Shown here piece after piece: positions 40,543 through 49,607 of a DNA stretch of 64,000 bases. The number at the start of each line of letters is the position of its first letter. Position 1 is the stretch's first letter. The DNA is from Thiohalomonas sp963783235 (GTDB lineage Bacteria; Pseudomonadota; Gammaproteobacteria; Thiohalomonadales; Thiohalomonadaceae). The notes under the pieces were generated by a model, which saw only the letters and a program-made list of their open reading frames with translations, made no database searches and was not told the DNA's origin. A program made the position numbers and the translations under genes. Where the stretch lies: contig CAWAMN010000002.1 in assembly GCA_963783235.1 (NCBI GenBank), positions 186,001 to 250,000 on the forward strand. The letters run 5' to 3'.

Positions 40543-42261
40543 ATGCGCGCCTCGAAATATCTGATCGCCACCGTCAAGGAGACCCCCGCCGATGCGGAGG
40601 TCATCAGTCATCAGCTCATGCTGCGTGCGGGGCTGATCCGCAAGCTCGCCTCGGGCCTGTATACCTGGCTGCCAATGGGGCTGCGGGTTTTGCAAAGGGT
40701 GGAAAACATCGTCCGCGAGGAGATGAACCGCTCCGGGGCTCAAGAGGTGCTGATGCCCGCGGTGCAGCCGGCGGAGCTGTGGCAGGAGTCCGGCCGCTGG
40801 GACGACATGGGCGCCGAAATGCTGCGCCTGAAGGATCGGCACGACCGGGAGTTCTGCTTCGGACCCACCCATGAGGAGGTCATCACCGACCTTTGCCGTA
40901 ACGAACTGCGCTCCTACAAGCAGTTGCCGGCCAATTTCTATCAGATCCAGACCAAATTCCGTGACGAACGCCGTCCGCGCTTCGGGGTGATGCGCGCCCG
41001 CGAATTCCTGATGAAGGATGCCTACTCCTTCCACCTGAATCACGAGTCTCTCAAGGAGACCTACCAGGTGATGCACGATACCTACTGCCGTATCTTCGAT
41101 CGATTGGGGCTGGAGTATCGTCCGGTGCTGGCCGATCCCGGCGCCATCGGCGGTACCGGCTCCCAGGAGTTCCACGTGCTGGCCGAGTCGGGCGAGGATG
41201 CCATCGCCTTTTCTGATACCAGCGATTATGCCGCCAATGTCGAAATGGCAGAGGCACTGGCACCGGAGGGCGAGCGCCCCGCCCCCTCCCGGGAAATGGA
41301 GCGGGTGGATACGCCCAATGCCAAGACGATTGCCGAACTGGTGGAGCAGTTCAATCAACCGATTGAGAAGACGGTGAAGACGCTGGTGGTCCAAGCCTCC
41401 GATGAAATCGAGGCGGACCTTGTGGCGTTGTTGGTGCGCGGCGATCACGAGCTGAACGCCATCAAGGCGGAGAAGCTGCCGGAAGTCGCCGCACCGCTGC
41501 GCATGGCCGAAGAGGCCGAGATCCGTCAGGCCGTCGGCGCGGGCCCCGGCTCGCTCGGTCCGGTGGGCTTGCCAATCCCGGTGATCGCCAACCGCACGGT
41601 CGCCAAAATGGCGGATTTTTCCGCCGGAGCCAACAGCGATGGCAAGCACTATTTCGGTATCAACTGGGGCCGGGATGCGGATGAGCCGAAGGTCGCCGAC
41701 CTACGCAATGTCGAGGACGGCGACGCGAGCCCCGATGGCAAAGGTCATCTGCAGATCAAGCGGGGCATCGAGGTGGGGCACATCTTTCAGCTCGGCGAGA
41801 AGTACTCCAAGGCGATGAACGCCACGGTCCTGGATGAGGCCGGCAAGGCCGTTACCATGACCATGGGCTGCTACGGTATCGGCGTCTCCCGTGTGGTCGC
41901 CGCCGCCATCGAACAGAACCATGATGAGGCCGGCATCATCTGGCCGGAGCCGATCGCTCCCTTCCAGCTCGCGCTACTGCCCATGAACGCCAACAAATCC
42001 GAACGGGTCCGCGAGGCTGCGGAGAGGCTTTATGAGGAGCTGACCGGATTGGGCATCGAGGTACTCTACGATGATCGCGGCGAGCGTCCGGGGGTGATGT
42101 TCGCGGATATGGAACTCATCGGCATCCCGCACCGGCTGGTGGTCGGAGACCGGGGCCTGGATAAAGGCAGCCTCGAATACAAGGGCCGACGGGATGAGAA
42201 AAGTACCGACGTGCCCCTGGAGGGAATCATCACCTTCATCCGGGAGAAGCTGGGGCTCTAA
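40543..42261 (+). CDS. proS: Prolyl-tRNA synthetase, bacterial type
   Basis: 572 aa. Class II motifs: motif 1 region LRKLASGLYTWLPMGLRVLQ, motif 2 TKFRDERRPRFGVMRAREF, motif 3 GCYGIGVSRVVAA. A complete editing (INS) domain occupies about 225-410. It charges tRNA-Pro and edits alanine. Single gene with its own terminator. Confidence 0.97.
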   Translation: MRASKYLIATVKETPADAEVISHQLMLRAGLIRKLASGLYTWLPMGLRVLQRVENIVREEMNRSGAQEVLMPAVQPAELWQESGRWDDMGAEMLRLKDRHDREFCFGPTHEEVITDLCRNELRSYKQLPANFYQIQTKFRDERRPRFGVMRAREFLMKDAYSFHLNHESLKETYQVMHDTYCRIFDRLGLEYRPVLADPGAIGGTGSQEFHVLAESGEDAIAFSDTSDYAANVEMAEALAPEGERPAPSREMERVDTPNAKTIAELVEQFNQPIEKTVKTLVVQASDEIEADLVALLVRGDHELNAIKAEKLPEVAAPLRMAEEAEIRQAVGAGPGSLGPVGLPIPVIANRTVAKMADFSAGANSDGKHYFGINWGRDADEPKVADLRNVEDGDASPDGKGHLQIKRGIEVGHIFQLGEKYSKAMNATVLDEAGKAVTMTMGCYGIGVSRVVAAAIEQNHDEAGIIWPEPIAPFQLALLPMNANKSERVREAAERLYEELTGLGIEVLYDDRGERPGVMFADMELIGIPHRLVVGDRGLDKGSLEYKGRRDEKSTDVPLEGIITFIREKLGL

Positions 42262-42304
42262 GTCAGTCACCGAAATCGGGGTTCCCTTACTCCCCCATTC
42301 CGGC

Positions 42305-42328
42305 AAACGGCGGCTTCGGCCGCCGTTT
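42305..42328 (+). terminator. Intrinsic terminator after proS
   Basis: Stem AAACGGCGG / CCGCCGTTT with a CTTCGG loop, then TTGCTTTG, 45 bp after the proS stop. Confidence 0.85.
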
Positions 42329-42425
42329 TGCTTTGCGGCCGGTTCCACGAAACGGCGGAGCCGCCCATGCACGAAGCGGCCTAACCGTTATAATGGGGTC
42401 CGCAATCCCTAACCGTACCGCCGGC

Positions 42426-42980
42426 ATGCGTCGATTTCTCATACTGCTCCTGATGCTGTCCCTCTCCGGGCCTGCCTGGGGCGGCGATGTCGACCCGCGC
42501 CTCAAGGCCCGGCTGGTGGATGCGCTGGCGGAAGGGTTTGATTTCGGCGATCGCTGGGATGTCGAGGTCTGGGTCACCGACATGGCGACGCGCCTGGCCC
42601 AGCGCGTCAGGCACAGGGATGAGCGATTTGCCATTCTCAAGCACACCTATATCGAAGCTCACCGGGCGGGCCTTGACCCGGAACTGGTATTGGCCGTCAT
42701 CGACACCGAAAGCAACTTCGATCGCTTCGCCATCTCAGAGGCCGGTGCCCGCGGGTTAATGCAGATCATGCCGTTTTGGCTGGAAGAGCTCGGCAGACCG
42801 GATGATAACCTGTTCGAGATTGCCACCAACCTGCGCTTCGGCTGCACCATTCTCAAGTACTACCTGGACCGCGAACGGGGCGACCTCACCCAAGCCCTGG
42901 CCCGCTACAACGGGAGCATCGGCAAGGTGTGGTACCCACAGCGGGTATTTACAAAACTGCGTGCCCGCTGGTACCGCTAA
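42426..42980 (+). CDS. Lytic transglycosylase, SLT domain
   Basis: 184 aa. Signal peptide 1-19 (cleavage after AWG). The SLT domain runs from about 85: LDPELVLAVIDTESNFDRFAIS holds the catalytic glutamate in DTESNFD, followed by GARGLMQIMPFW and a late ALARYNGSIG. It cleaves peptidoglycan between MurNAc and GlcNAc. Length is short, the minimal catalytic type. Start at 42426 chosen for the signal peptide. Confidence 0.92.
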   Translation: MRRFLILLLMLSLSGPAWGGDVDPRLKARLVDALAEGFDFGDRWDVEVWVTDMATRLAQRVRHRDERFAILKHTYIEAHRAGLDPELVLAVIDTESNFDRFAISEAGARGLMQIMPFWLEELGRPDDNLFEIATNLRFGCTILKYYLDRERGDLTQALARYNGSIGKVWYPQRVFTKLRARWYR

Positions 42981-43040
42981 GGCGAAGCCGGATGTGACGC
43001 CTTTCACACTTCCACGACGCCATCAGAAAAGCTTCCAGCC

Positions 43041-43057
43041 GTTAAGGAAACTTTAAG
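43041..43057 (+). promoter_or_regulatory. PmrA/QseB-type regulator box
   Basis: GTTAAG-GAAAC-TTTAAG matches the HTTAAK-N5-HTTAAK direct repeat bound by PmrA/BasR/QseB-type regulators, with one mismatch at the first base. It lies 51 bp before the first gene of the operon that encodes a PmrA/QseB-like regulator (47442), so it suggests autoregulation. No other promoter element is obvious. Confidence 0.6.
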
Positions 43058-43107
43058 CTGACAAACCCTACCGTGTCGCCCAACGTGAGCCAACAAGGGC
43101 GGCCGTC

Positions 43108-43776
43108 ATGCAACACATCTCTTTTCCGACGCAAGCGACGCTGCACTTCGTCGAACGCGGCGAACCTTTGCGCGAGAAGCTGGAAAACCACATCCACGGG
43201 AGCTTCGCCCGGGCCTACGGGGCCGACATCAATCACTTTCTGCCCACCCTGATCGGTCTGGAGGGTGCGGAAGGGGAAATGCTCGGCGCCATGGGGCTCG
43301 CGCCGGCGGCAAACCACCCCCTGTTCCTGGAGCAGTATCTGGACGGTCCGATCGAGCAGGTGCTCGAAAGGCAGCTGGCAAACCCGTCGCCGCGCTCGAG
43401 CATTGTGGAGCTTGGCAATCTGGCCGCCGGTTCGCCCGGTGCGGCCAGACTGATGATCATCTGCCTCACCGCCTACCTTCGCGGAGCCGGCTTCGACTGG
43501 GTGGTGTTCACCGCCGTTCCGGCGCTGTGCAACGCCTTCCTCCGAATGGGACTCCAGCTGGAGGACTTGGTCCCGGCCGACGGGCAGCGCCTCGGCCCCG
43601 ACCTGAAGCGTTGGGGCAGCTATTACGACCAGCAGCCAGTCGTCGCCGCCAGCAATGTCCGGCAGGCCTTCGAGCGACTCCAGCACCACCTGGAAATGGA
43701 GCAGGCACTGGCGCTCTTTCAGGAACTCTGGCAGCAGGCCCTGACGCAAGGCGAACGGGCCGGGAGTCGCCGATGA
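43108..43776 (+). CDS. Thermostable hemolysin family protein
   Basis: 222 aa. SSIVELGNLAAGSPGAARLM and DWVVFTAVPALCNAFLRMGLQ, followed by LVPADGQRL and WGSYYDQQP, define the thermostable-hemolysin family (PF12261). The central pattern is GNAT/autoinducer-synthase-like, so an acyl- or aminotransferase role fits better than lysis; this is inference. No signal peptide. First gene of an operon; its stop overlaps the next start (ATGA). Confidence 0.88.
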   Translation: MQHISFPTQATLHFVERGEPLREKLENHIHGSFARAYGADINHFLPTLIGLEGAEGEMLGAMGLAPAANHPLFLEQYLDGPIEQVLERQLANPSPRSSIVELGNLAAGSPGAARLMIICLTAYLRGAGFDWVVFTAVPALCNAFLRMGLQLEDLVPADGQRLGPDLKRWGSYYDQQPVVAASNVRQAFERLQHHLEMEQALALFQELWQQALTQGERAGSRR

Positions 43777-45236
43777 GCGCCGTGCTGGATGCCCTTGCCC
43801 AACACGCCCGCGGACGACCTGATGAGCAGGCTGTGGTCGGAGGCGGCGTGGCATTGAGCTATGCCGAACTGATCGCCGAAATCCACCGGGCAGCGGAGAT
43901 ACTTGACGAACGTGGCCCCGGGGTTTTGGCGCTCGCTCTGGACAATGCGCCCATTTGGGCGGTGTGGGACCTTGCAGCCCAACAGGCGGGCGTCACGCTG
44001 GTGCCACTGCCCGATTTCTTTACACCAGAGCAGTCGCGCCATGCCCTGGAGGACGCCGGGGTGGAGGTACTTATCCGGCCGGCTGAAGGCGATGATGATG
44101 ATCTGCAGTTGGCGGGACAAACCTGTCGCTGGGAGCCCCTTTACCCGGCCCGACGCAACAGAGTCCCGGCGGGCACCGCGAAGATCACCTACACCTCCGG
44201 AACCACCGGCAAGCCCAAAGGCGTCTGCCTCGCTCAATCCGCCATTGATCGGGTCGTCCGCTCACTGGCCGAGGCCGCCCAGGCCTCTTCGGCCGACCGC
44301 CATTTGGCTCTGCTGCCGCTGTCGGTCTTGCTGGAGAATATCGGCGGCCTCTATATCCCCCTCCTCGTCGGTGCCACCGCCGTGCTCGAACCGATGTCCC
44401 GAGTCGGCTTGAGCGGTTCATCCGGACTCGAACCGCAGACCATGCTTCGCGCCCTCAGGGAGGCCCGGGCCACGACCGCCATTTCGGTTCCCGCTCAGCT
44501 CAACGCCATGGTCGCCACCCTGGAGTCCGGCAAACCTGCTCCGGCGCACCTGCGCTTCCTGGCGGTGGGGGGCGGTGCGGTCGCCACGAGGCTGCTGGAG
44601 CGGGCGCACGCCAGCGGCCTGCCCGCCTACCAGGGCTATGGCCTCTCCGAGTGCGCCTCGGTGGTGACGGTCAATCGTCCCGGAGACGATGGGCCGGATA
44701 CGGTGGGCCGACCCCTCCCCCATACCAAGGTGAAAATCGCCGAAGATGGTGAGGTAGAGGTGCGTGCGCCAGGGTTTCTCGGCTATCTGGGCGGCGGCGA
44801 CACGCCCCGTGAGAAGTGGTGGCCGACAGGCGACCTGGGCCGGCTGGATGCCGACGGGCGGCTGCACATTCTCGGCCGAAAGAAAAACATCTTCATCACC
44901 GCTTTCGGACGCAATGTCGCGCCTGAATGGGTGGAGGCGGAACTGACCGCCGAGCCCGCCATTGCCCAGAGTGCCGTATTCGGCGAGGCCCGCCCCTGGA
45001 ACAGTGCCGTTCTCGTCACCACCGCACCCGACCATGAGGTGTTCGCCGCTATCGACCGTGCCAATCGGCGTCTTCCCGATTATGCCCGGGTATACCGCTG
45101 GCTGCGGGCGGACTCTCCCTTCTCTTCATCAAACGGCCAGGCCACCGATAACGGACGGCTGCGACGAGCGGCGGTCCTGTCGGCCTACAGCGAACGTTTG
45201 AATTCACTCTACGACACACAGGAGGTTGCCCAATGA
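43773..45236 (+). CDS. AMP-dependent acyl/aryl ligase
   Basis: 487 aa. P-loop ITYTSGTTGKPKG (138-150), the YQGYGLSE motif, and PTGDLGRLDADGRL then GRKKNIFITAFGRNV. At the usual A10 catalytic lysine the sequence is DNGRLRR, so Arg replaces Lys. This may reduce adenylation or be normal for the subfamily. It should activate a carboxylic acid as acyl-AMP for the neighbouring enzymes. Both ends overlap neighbours by 4 bp. Confidence 0.9.
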   Translation: MSAVLDALAQHARGRPDEQAVVGGGVALSYAELIAEIHRAAEILDERGPGVLALALDNAPIWAVWDLAAQQAGVTLVPLPDFFTPEQSRHALEDAGVEVLIRPAEGDDDDLQLAGQTCRWEPLYPARRNRVPAGTAKITYTSGTTGKPKGVCLAQSAIDRVVRSLAEAAQASSADRHLALLPLSVLLENIGGLYIPLLVGATAVLEPMSRVGLSGSSGLEPQTMLRALREARATTAISVPAQLNAMVATLESGKPAPAHLRFLAVGGGAVATRLLERAHASGLPAYQGYGLSECASVVTVNRPGDDGPDTVGRPLPHTKVKIAEDGEVEVRAPGFLGYLGGGDTPREKWWPTGDLGRLDADGRLHILGRKKNIFITAFGRNVAPEWVEAELTAEPAIAQSAVFGEARPWNSAVLVTTAPDHEVFAAIDRANRRLPDYARVYRWLRADSPFSSSNGQATDNGRLRRAAVLSAYSERLNSLYDTQEVAQ

Positions 45237-45898
45237 GCTTCTACCAGCGAATGCTCAAAGAAACGGAAGCGGAACGTGAGGCCTTTCAGGCCATTCCCTT
45301 ACTGCACGCCGGAGTCGCCGGCGACGTGGACCTCGAAACCTACCTTGCCTTCCTCACCGAAGCCTATCACCACGTCAAACACACGGTTCCCCTGCTGATG
45401 GCCTGCGGTGCCCGCATTCCCGAACGCCTGGAGTGGCTTCGCGAAGCGGTCGCCCACTACATCGAGGAGGAGACGGGCCACCAGGAGTGGATCCTCAACG
45501 ACATCCGAAACGCCGGGGGCGACGCCGGGGCGGTGCGCGCCGGCGAGCCCTCCATGCCCACCGACATCATGGTCGCCTACGCCTATGACACCGTGCTGCG
45601 CCGCAACCCGGCCGGATTGTTCGGCATGGTGCTGGTTCTGGAAGGCACGAGTGTGGAGATCGCCACCCGGGCGGCAGAAGCGATACAAAATAACCTCGGA
45701 CTGGGAGACGACTGTTTTAGCTATCTGACCTCCCACGGCTCGCTGGATGTGAGCCATATGGCCTTTTTCGAGAAGCTGATGAACCGTCTGACCGACAAGG
45801 CCGATCAGGAATCCGTCATCAGCTGCGCCAAAGTCATTTACCGCCTCTATGGCGACATTTTCCGCGGCCTTTACCCGAACCGAAAGGAGGCAGCATGA
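45233..45898 (+). CDS. Haem-oxygenase-like diiron protein (TenA-like)
   Basis: 221 aa, all-helical. Candidate iron ligands are spaced as in the HDO superfamily: H45/H46 and H49, E79 and H82 in EEETGHQEW, E136/E141 in LEGTSVE, and H167-x3-D171-x2-H174. Relatives include UndA, SznF-type and CADD-type diiron oxidases, which act on fatty or amino-acid carbon, and older annotations call them TenA-like. Substrate unknown. Overlaps both neighbours by 4 bp. Confidence 0.85.
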   Translation: MSFYQRMLKETEAEREAFQAIPLLHAGVAGDVDLETYLAFLTEAYHHVKHTVPLLMACGARIPERLEWLREAVAHYIEEETGHQEWILNDIRNAGGDAGAVRAGEPSMPTDIMVAYAYDTVLRRNPAGLFGMVLVLEGTSVEIATRAAEAIQNNLGLGDDCFSYLTSHGSLDVSHMAFFEKLMNRLTDKADQESVISCAKVIYRLYGDIFRGLYPNRKEAA

Positions 45899-46695
45899 AC
45901 CTCGAGGGAGCGCGTATTCTGCTGGTGGGAGCCAGCGGCGGGATCGGTGCCGCCACGGCCAGGGTCCTGTCCGAACGGGGCGGCAAAATGGCACTCGGTG
46001 GTCGCCGTCCCGAAGCGTTATCGGAACTCGCCCAAACCCTCGATGGCCCCGCCTTTCCCGTCGTCGGAGATATTACGACCGATGACGGGCGCGGGGCCTT
46101 GGTTGAGGATGCCTTGAATGGCCTGGGCGGGCTGGACCTGCTGGTCAATGCCGCGGGGGTGCTCGACTTTATACCGTTCGATCATCACGACCCCGGCGCG
46201 GTGGAACGCATCTTCCGGGCCAATACCATCGGCCCCATGCTGCTGACGCAGGCGCTGCTGCCCAGCCTTCGGGAAAGCGGGGGCCGCATTGTCAATGTCG
46301 GTTCGGTATTCGGCTCCATCGCCTTCCCCTATTTCGCGGCCTACTCCGCAAGCAAGTTCGCCCTGCGCGGCTTCTCGGAGGCCCTGCGGCGCGAATTGGC
46401 CGACAGCGACGTCGGCGTCACCTATGTCGCGCCCCGAGCCACCCGAACCGCCATCAACTCGGATGCCCTCATGCGTATGGGTGAGGCCACAGGCATGAAC
46501 ATGGACAACCCGCAGGTGGTGGCCCACGCCCTGGCCCGCGCCGTTGAAAAGGATCGCGACGAGGCCTATTTCGGTTGGCCCGAATCACTGTTTGTGCGCA
46601 TCAATGCGATCCTGCCTCGCCTCGTTGACCGTGCGCTACGCGTGCAGTCCCGAACCATGGCGCATTTTGCACGCCCCGAGCCCATTCAGAGGTAA
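45895..46695 (+). CDS. Short-chain dehydrogenase/reductase
   Basis: 266 aa Rossmann fold. VGASGGIGAATA (11-22) is the NAD(P) motif; VNAAGVL, NVGSVFGSIAFPYFAAYSAS gives the catalytic Ser and Tyr with Lys in SASKFALRG. The C-terminal hydrophobic helical segment (about 225-245) is typical of membrane-associated classical SDRs. Likely reduces or oxidises the product of the ligase/diiron pair. 4 bp after it begins the small exported protein. Confidence 0.9.
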   Translation: MNLEGARILLVGASGGIGAATARVLSERGGKMALGGRRPEALSELAQTLDGPAFPVVGDITTDDGRGALVEDALNGLGGLDLLVNAAGVLDFIPFDHHDPGAVERIFRANTIGPMLLTQALLPSLRESGGRIVNVGSVFGSIAFPYFAAYSASKFALRGFSEALRRELADSDVGVTYVAPRATRTAINSDALMRMGEATGMNMDNPQVVAHALARAVEKDRDEAYFGWPESLFVRINAILPRLVDRALRVQSRTMAHFARPEPIQR

Positions 46696-46699
46696 TGCC

Positions 46700-47348
46700 A
46701 TGAAGCTCCTGTTAAGCGTTCTTTTGTTCATCACCGCCGGCTTGGCACAGGCAACCGGTCTTGACGCCGATCTCAGTCAGCTGGCACAGGCCTGGGACCA
46801 GGCCAACTTCACCTATGATGGTGACAACCGGGAAAAGGCCCTCTCTGCCCTGGCAGAAAAAGCCGAGGCGCTATCCGCCGATTGGCCGAATCGGGCCGAA
46901 CCGCTGGTCTGGGAAGGGATCGTGCTTGCCAGTTGGGCGGGAGCCAAAGGCGGACTGGGAGCCCTGGGTCTGGTCGACAGGGCGCGCGAACGCCTGCTGG
47001 AAGCGGAACGACTCGAACGCCAAGGTCCTTAACGGCTCGGTCTACACCTCGCTCGGGAGCCTGTATTATCAGGTCCCGGGCTGGCCGATCGGTTTCGGTG
47101 ATGCGGGCAAGGCACGCCGGTATCTGAAAAAGGCCCTGGCGCTCGACCCGGATGGTATCGACCCCAACTACTTTTACGGGGACTTCCTGCTCGAAGAGGG
47201 CGAGTACCGCGGCGCGATCGAGGCCCTCGAGCACGCCCTGCGGGCCCCGCCCCGACCCGGCCGGGAGGTGGCCGACGAAGGGCGGCGCGCCGAAATCCGA
47301 GACGCCCTGAGAAGGGCACGGGAGAATCTGGCCGGCCAGCACTGGTAA
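46700..47348 (+). pseudogene. Exported TPR-like helical protein, frameshifted
   Basis: Signal peptide at 1-19 (cleavage after AQA), then helical repeats. The first frame runs to 47032, ending LLEAERLERQGP. The neighbouring frame continues NAKVLNGSVYTSLGSLYYQV then FGDAGKARRYLKKALALDPD with TPR-like spacing to a stop at 47348. One extra base near 47015 explains it; the restored protein would be 215 aa. Related to TatT-like periplasmic TPR proteins by general form only. Part of the diiron-enzyme operon. Confidence 0.75.
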
Positions 47349-47441
47349 TGACGATCCTGCCGCGCCGGCCGCTGACGCCTATGGTCGCGCCGCACAGATG
47401 TTTTTTCGGCTCGTGGTTGGTTGGTCCGAGGAAGGGTAGCG

Positions 47442-48107
47442 ATGCGCCTGCTTTTGGTAGAAGACGACACATTGCTGGGTGACGGCATTCGCGCCGGCCT
47501 GCAGCAAGAAGGGTATACGGTCGATTGGCTGATGGATGGCGAGGCCGCCTGGGCGGCCTTCGCGACGGATCAGTTCGATCTGATGGTGCTGGACCTCGGG
47601 CTTCCCGGCCTCCCCGGACTGGAACTGCTTAAGCGTGTGCGAAAAAACGGCCATGATCTGCCGGTGCTCATACTCACGGCGCGGGATGCGCTCGAAGACC
47701 GGGTTCAGGGGCTCGATGGCGGTGCCGATGACTATCTAATCAAACCCTTCGATCTCGAAGAACTCTCCGCCAGGTTGCGGGCACTGTCTCGACGCCATTC
47801 CGGTCGGTCGGCACCGCTGCTGCGTCACGGCGAACTCGAACTGGATCCGGCGGCACACACCGTCAGGTTTAGGGACCAGCCCGTTGAACTCTCAAGCCGG
47901 GAATTCTCCCTTTTGCACCTGCTGCTGGAGCATGCCGGAGAGGTGATGACCCGCGCCCGACTTGAGGAGGCCCTTTACGGTTGGGATATGGGGGTTGAGA
48001 GCAATACCCTGGAAGTCTACATCCACCGGCTGCGCCGCAAGATCGAAGCCTCGCTGATTCGCACCGTTCGGGGCGTCGGCTATTTGGTGGAAAGGCAAAC
48101 CCAATGA
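47442..48107 (+). CDS. OmpR/PmrA-family response regulator
   Basis: 221 aa from the ATG at 47442. Receiver with E8/D9, D51 (LMVLDLGLPG) and K101 in LIKPFDLEEL; C-terminal winged helix with the MGVESNTLEVYIHRLRRKI recognition segment. Close in type to QseB/PmrA. The matching direct-repeat box lies upstream of the operon's first gene. Stop overlaps the kinase start by 4 bp. Confidence 0.94.
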   Translation: MRLLLVEDDTLLGDGIRAGLQQEGYTVDWLMDGEAAWAAFATDQFDLMVLDLGLPGLPGLELLKRVRKNGHDLPVLILTARDALEDRVQGLDGGADDYLIKPFDLEELSARLRALSRRHSGRSAPLLRHGELELDPAAHTVRFRDQPVELSSREFSLLHLLLEHAGEVMTRARLEEALYGWDMGVESNTLEVYIHRLRRKIEASLIRTVRGVGYLVERQTQ

Positions 48108-49489
48108 CATCGATTCGCCTGCGGCTGCTGCTGCTTTTTCTGGGACTGACCTTTCTCGCCTGGGCCGTAACAGCCGGCTCCACCTACTATCAGACTTCCC
48201 ATGAAGTGGAAGAGATCTATGATGCGCATCTGGCCCAGGCCGCCGGTGCGTTGATGGCGCTCGCTTACAACCAATATGGGAAGGGAGCCAAAGAGGTTTC
48301 CTCCAAAGCTGGGGGTTCCAGGGAAGAGTTGACCCGCGAAGTCCTCGAACTCCAGGAACACCTCCGGGGTAATGAATATGCCCCGCGACTCGACTATCGG
48401 ATGTGGGTTGAGGGTGAACTATTGCTCCATACGCGGGAGGGGCCGTCTGATGTGCCGCCAGGCCCCGACGGCTTCGAAAACCGCCGCATCGGGGAGGAGA
48501 ACTGGCGGGTTCACACGCTTCGCGATGACGACTTCGACTTTACCGTTGAAGTCGCCGAGCAATACGACATTCGGCAAAAGATTGCCAGCGAAGTGGCCAT
48601 GGCCTCGATTTACCCGGCGCTTGTCTCGTTTCCGGTGATTGCCGTTTTTGCCTGGATCGCCGTCGGCAGTGGTTTGACTCCCCTCCGCCGGCTCACCGAT
48701 GAAGTGCGGCAACGCTCCCCCGCCTCTCTGGAACCGGTTGACGTGGAGGCGCCCCGAGAGGTCAAGCCGCTGGTCGAGGCACTGAACGGACTGCTCGAGC
48801 GGCTGGAGCGTACCCTGGATCGGGAGCGGCGCTTTACCGCCGACGCCTCCCATGAACTGCGGACACCGCTTGCCAGTCTCAAGATCCAGGCCCAAGTGGC
48901 CACACGCTCCGATAGCCCCGAAGAGCGGCAAAGGGCTCTCGACCACATTGTCAGCGGCGCCGACCGGGCGACACACCTGATAGAACAACTCCTGACCGTG
49001 GCACGCCTGGATCCCCAACTGGACGATGTGCGCGACGACAATGTCGTGCTCAATCGTACCTGCGCCGACGCCCTCGCGCAGTCCGCGCCGTGGGCCCTCA
49101 AAAAGGGCGTCGAGCTTACCCTGGAGGCTCCCCGCCGAAATATCGAAATCCCGGCGAATGGTGCGATGACGAAAGTCCTTCTGCGCAACCTCATCAACAA
49201 CGCGGTGCGCTACACCCCATCGGGAGGCCGCGTCGAGGTGCGCGTGCGGGAAGCGGCGGAGGCGGTCTACCTGGAAGTGGCCGATTCCGGTCCGGGTATT
49301 CCGCCAGCCGAACGAAACCGGGTTCTCGATCGGTTCTACCGCGGGCTGGGGACCGGCGAACAGGGTTGTGGACTGGGGCTTTCTATCGTACAGCGGGTTG
49401 CCGAACTGCATCGAGCGGAGCTGAAAATGGGCGACAGCGATTTGGGCGGCCTGGCGGTGACGGTCGGTTTCAGTCGCAAACCGTCATAG
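48104..49489 (+). CDS. QseC/PmrB-like sensor histidine kinase
   Basis: 461 aa. TM1 about 5-27, a periplasmic domain of about 140 residues, TM2 about 170-188, HAMP, then HisKA with DASHELRTPLASLKIQAQVA, and HATPase with NLINNAVRYTPSGG, DSGPGIPPAER and the QGCGLGLSIV box. The periplasmic sensor may detect a product of the same operon. Overlaps the regulator gene. Confidence 0.94.
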   Translation: MTSIRLRLLLLFLGLTFLAWAVTAGSTYYQTSHEVEEIYDAHLAQAAGALMALAYNQYGKGAKEVSSKAGGSREELTREVLELQEHLRGNEYAPRLDYRMWVEGELLLHTREGPSDVPPGPDGFENRRIGEENWRVHTLRDDDFDFTVEVAEQYDIRQKIASEVAMASIYPALVSFPVIAVFAWIAVGSGLTPLRRLTDEVRQRSPASLEPVDVEAPREVKPLVEALNGLLERLERTLDRERRFTADASHELRTPLASLKIQAQVATRSDSPEERQRALDHIVSGADRATHLIEQLLTVARLDPQLDDVRDDNVVLNRTCADALAQSAPWALKKGVELTLEAPRRNIEIPANGAMTKVLLRNLINNAVRYTPSGGRVEVRVREAAEAVYLEVADSGPGIPPAERNRVLDRFYRGLGTGEQGCGLGLSIVQRVAELHRAELKMGDSDLGGLAVTVGFSRKPS

Positions 49490-49607
49490 CCGGGGCGAGG
49501 TGCGGTCGGGGCAAAGCGCGCCAGCTCTGCTGCACAGGGTGGACGCAACCAAAGGCCGGATAGGCCCCGGGGGGCGACCGTTCATCAAACGCCTTTTGTT
49601 TCCAACT

